This document shows positions 3,093-5,356 of a DNA stretch of 5,356 nucleotides, piece by piece. Origin of the DNA: Clostridiales bacterium (GTDB lineage: Bacteria; Bacillota; Clostridia; Oscillospirales; JAAYXM01); assembly GCA_012515925.1 (NCBI GenBank), contig JAAYXM010000192.1, positions 1-5,356 on the forward strand, written 5' to 3'. Position 1 is the first letter of the stretch. Each line of letters opens with the position of its first letter. Both the position numbers and the translations under genes were made by a program. The notes under the pieces are model-generated. The model worked only from the letters and a program-made list of their open reading frames with translations, was not told where the DNA came from and searched no databases.

Positions 3093-5356
3093 ATGCTGCA
3101 TAACGGACTATACGAACAAATTATTAATAACGGCTTAGATAAAGAGCTCTCCGCTACGGACAAGCTCTACCAAACCGCGCCGATTGATGAAGGCGAATCG
3201 TCCAAAGTATTATCAAAATATATATCCGAAATTATTGAAAAAGGTCTTGATAATGTACGTGACAACGGCGGTGATTTGTCCGCTCAGGTCGAGCTGGTCA
3301 ATAAAATTGTCACCACAATTATGACTGAAACTAAAGAAGCTGACTTTGATGCTTTGGCAGTTGCCAAGCGCGCCGAGCAGCTTCTCGCTCTTTTTGAACG
3401 GCAAAACAACATTTATGCATTCAATGAAAAGGCAGAGATTGTACGGCCCGAAACATCTATCGCCCAAAGTAGTCTGTTTACCGGTGCAATTCACGAGCCA
3501 CAGATGTTTACAGAACTTAAAAAAGAAATTGCATCTTGCAACCGCATCGATATGCTGGTCTCCTTTATTAAGTGGAGTGGCTTACGCTTAATTATTGATG
3601 AGCTTACTGAGTTCACCAAAAACGGTGGACAGCTCCGAATCATCACAACATCATATATGGGCGCTACCGACGTGAAAGCCATTGAGGAGCTTAGAATACT
3701 AACGAATACACGGATAAAAGTCAGCTACGACACGAAGCGCACTCGCCTGCACGCAAAAACATATGTCTTTTACCGTGATACAGGTTTTACCACAGCTTAT
3801 GTCGGCTCGTCCAACCTCTCAAACGCCGCCATTTCAAGTGGTCTCGAATGGAACGTAAAGGTAGCAAAAAAGGACTTGCCCGAAACCATTGACAAGATTA
3901 CCGCAACCTTTGAAAGTTATTGGAATTCGACTGAATTTGAATATTATGACGAAGGACAAAAAGAGCGACTTGCACGTGCATTGAAGGCTGAAAAATATAC
4001 TGATGCCGATAATGCGAATGTATACATAATGGACATTTCACCGTATTCCTATCAACAGGAAATATTGGATAAATTAGAGGCCGAACGCACTGTTCGCGGT
4101 TACTTCCGCAATTTGGTCGTCGCCGCAACCGGTACAGGAAAAACGGTAATATCCGCCTTCGATTATAAGCGATTTCGCAGTCAAAACTCCGATAAGTCTT
4201 GCCGCTTGTTGTTCGTTGCTCACCGAGAAGAAATTCTTAAGCAAAGCCTGTATACTTTCAGAGCGGTGCTTAAGGATGCTAATTTCGGAGAAATGTTTGT
4301 CGGTAGCTTCAAGCCGGATAGTATTGATAATCTGTTTATTTCCATACAAACATTTAACTCTCAAAGCTTTACAGAGAAAACAACACCGGATTTTTACGAT
4401 TATATTATAGTTGATGAATTTCATCATGCAGCCGCACCAACCTATCAAAAACTGCTTGAATACTATAAGCCTCACATTTTGCTTGGCCTTACTGCCACTC
4501 CTGAACGTATGGACGGCAAAAGTATTCTTTCATATTTTAACAACCGTATTGCTGCGGAAATCCGCTTGCCTGAGGCTATTGACCCCAAGCTGCTCTGCCC
4601 GTTTCAATATTTTGGTGTGACAGATACGGTTGACTTGGATACGTTAAAATGGCGCTCCGGCGGATATGACAAAACCGAGTTATCTAATCTTTACACAATT
4701 AGCGGGATTATTGCAAATCGACGGGCAGACTCTGTTATACAATCGCTTTTAAAATATGTAACCGATATTAACGATGTTAAGGGTCTTGGCTTCTGTGTAT
4801 CGATTGAGCACGCAAAATTCATGTGTCACTATTTCAACGAGCACAATATTCCTTCCATGTACTTAGTCGGTGATTCACCTGACGAAGAGAGAAACACTGC
4901 AAAATCGCGTCTTGTAAGCGGCGATGTACGTTTTATCTTTGTTGTCGATATATACAACGAAGGCGTTGATATACCGGAGGTAAACACCGTTTTGTTTCTG
5001 CGCCCGACAGAATCTCTGACAATTTTTTTACAGCAATTAGGACGAGGACTCCGCTTAGCTGATAATAAAGAGTGCTTGACAGTACTCGATTTTATAGGAC
5101 AAGCAAATAAAAAGTATAATTTTGAGGATAAATTTGCAGCACTGCTTTCAAACACAACACGAAGCGTAACACGTGAAATAAAAGACGGCTTTATTTCCGT
5201 TCCAAAAGGATGTTATATTCAACTTGAGAGAAAAGCGACAAAATACATACTTGATAACATTCGTGCATCCTACGGCAATACAAAAGGACTTGTTTCTCGT
5301 GTAGAGACATTCGAGGAAGACTCCGGACTCAAGCTGACACTTGCCAATTTCCTTGA
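3093..5356 (+). CDS. PLD-nuclease/SF2 helicase fusion, DUF3427 type; 3' end outside the window
   Basis: This frame is open from ATG 3093 to the last base (754 complete codons). An in-frame TGA at 3084-3086 excludes an earlier start. Residues 1-110 form a helical N-terminal region (NGLYEQIINNGLDKEL, then APIDEGESSKVLSKYI). Residues about 125-280 form a phospholipase-D-type nuclease domain with H220-A-K222 and GSSNLSNAA from 238, plus E252; the Asp of a classical HKD motif is not at its usual spacing. An SF2 helicase core follows: Q-like YSYQQE (318-323), Walker A AATGTGKT (344-351), motif Ia VAHREEIL (375-382), motif II DEFHH (441-445), motif III LTATPER (466-472), motif V DIYNEGVDIPEV (619-630) and motif VI QQLGRGLR (647-654). 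All key ATPase residues are present. From about residue 690 a DUF3427-like C-terminal region begins and is cut by the window. The family couples ATP-driven translocation on nucleic acid to nuclease activity; a defence or DNA-processing role is an inference from architecture and context. Codon use is much more AT-rich than pnp, consistent with transfer. The SD AAGGA lies 12 bases upstream, a loose spacing. Confidence 0.93.
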   Translation, partial: MLHNGLYEQIINNGLDKELSATDKLYQTAPIDEGESSKVLSKYISEIIEKGLDNVRDNGGDLSAQVELVNKIVTTIMTETKEADFDALAVAKRAEQLLALFERQNNIYAFNEKAEIVRPETSIAQSSLFTGAIHEPQMFTELKKEIASCNRIDMLVSFIKWSGLRLIIDELTEFTKNGGQLRIITTSYMGATDVKAIEELRILTNTRIKVSYDTKRTRLHAKTYVFYRDTGFTTAYVGSSNLSNAAISSGLEWNVKVAKKDLPETIDKITATFESYWNSTEFEYYDEGQKERLARALKAEKYTDADNANVYIMDISPYSYQQEILDKLEAERTVRGYFRNLVVAATGTGKTVISAFDYKRFRSQNSDKSCRLLFVAHREEILKQSLYTFRAVLKDANFGEMFVGSFKPDSIDNLFISIQTFNSQSFTEKTTPDFYDYIIVDEFHHAAAPTYQKLLEYYKPHILLGLTATPERMDGKSILSYFNNRIAAEIRLPEAIDPKLLCPFQYFGVTDTVDLDTLKWRSGGYDKTELSNLYTISGIIANRRADSVIQSLLKYVTDINDVKGLGFCVSIEHAKFMCHYFNEHNIPSMYLVGDSPDEERNTAKSRLVSGDVRFIFVVDIYNEGVDIPEVNTVLFLRPTESLTIFLQQLGRGLRLADNKECLTVLDFIGQANKKYNFEDKFAALLSNTTRSVTREIKDGFISVPKGCYIQLERKATKYILDNIRASYGNTKGLVSRVETFEEDSGLKLTLANFL

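Noticed and set aside
3213..5155. Several 60-130 codon frames on both strands inside the helicase region
   Set aside because: All lie within the continuous 754-codon nuclease-helicase frame, which has full motif support; the smaller frames have none.

Overview
The window looks like a chromosomal segment of an anaerobic Firmicute of the class Clostridia, probably a gut-type lineage. This rests on the style of the PNPase sequence, strong Shine-Dalgarno sites, a TTG start with GGAGG, sigma-A-type promoters and U-tailed terminators. No taxonomic search was possible, so the assignment is an inference. The window falls into two parts that meet just after a tRNA-Ser gene.

Left part (1-2432, GC-rich, tidy housekeeping layout). 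The 3' portion of pnp (polynucleotide phosphorylase: second RNase PH domain, KH, S1) runs rightward off the left edge. It converges on a leftward gene for an M55-family (DppA-like) D-aminopeptidase. A strong hairpin between them can terminate transcription from both sides. The M55 gene most likely begins at a TTG codon behind a GGAGG site, 75 bases inside the longest open frame, and has a clear -10 promoter element. Next comes a rightward tRNA-Ser(CGA) with CCA encoded, its own near-consensus promoter and a perfect 18-bp terminator dyad.

Right part (2433-5356, visibly more AT-rich, accessory in character). About 400 bases hold no convincing gene: small inverted repeats, a rightward terminator-like hairpin and two doubtful leftward mini-ORFs. 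Next is a decayed excisionase-like helix-turn-helix gene with at least two and probably three frameshifts, still preceded by a recognisable promoter. Then a very long rightward frame starts at 3093 and stays open to the last base (754 codons). It encodes an N-terminal phospholipase-D-type nuclease domain, a complete SF2 helicase core and the beginning of a C-terminal region of the DUF3427 type.

The most interesting object is this nuclease-helicase. Its domain content, base composition, position next to a tRNA gene and association with a mobile-element-type HTH relic fit an accessory DNA-processing or phage-defence gene on an island. The window shows one gene of such a locus and not its right side. 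The family itself is a known domain architecture, so I see no proof of an undescribed system here. The 8-bp inverted repeat bracketing its ribosome binding site, and the HTH relic upstream, are the details most worth following up.
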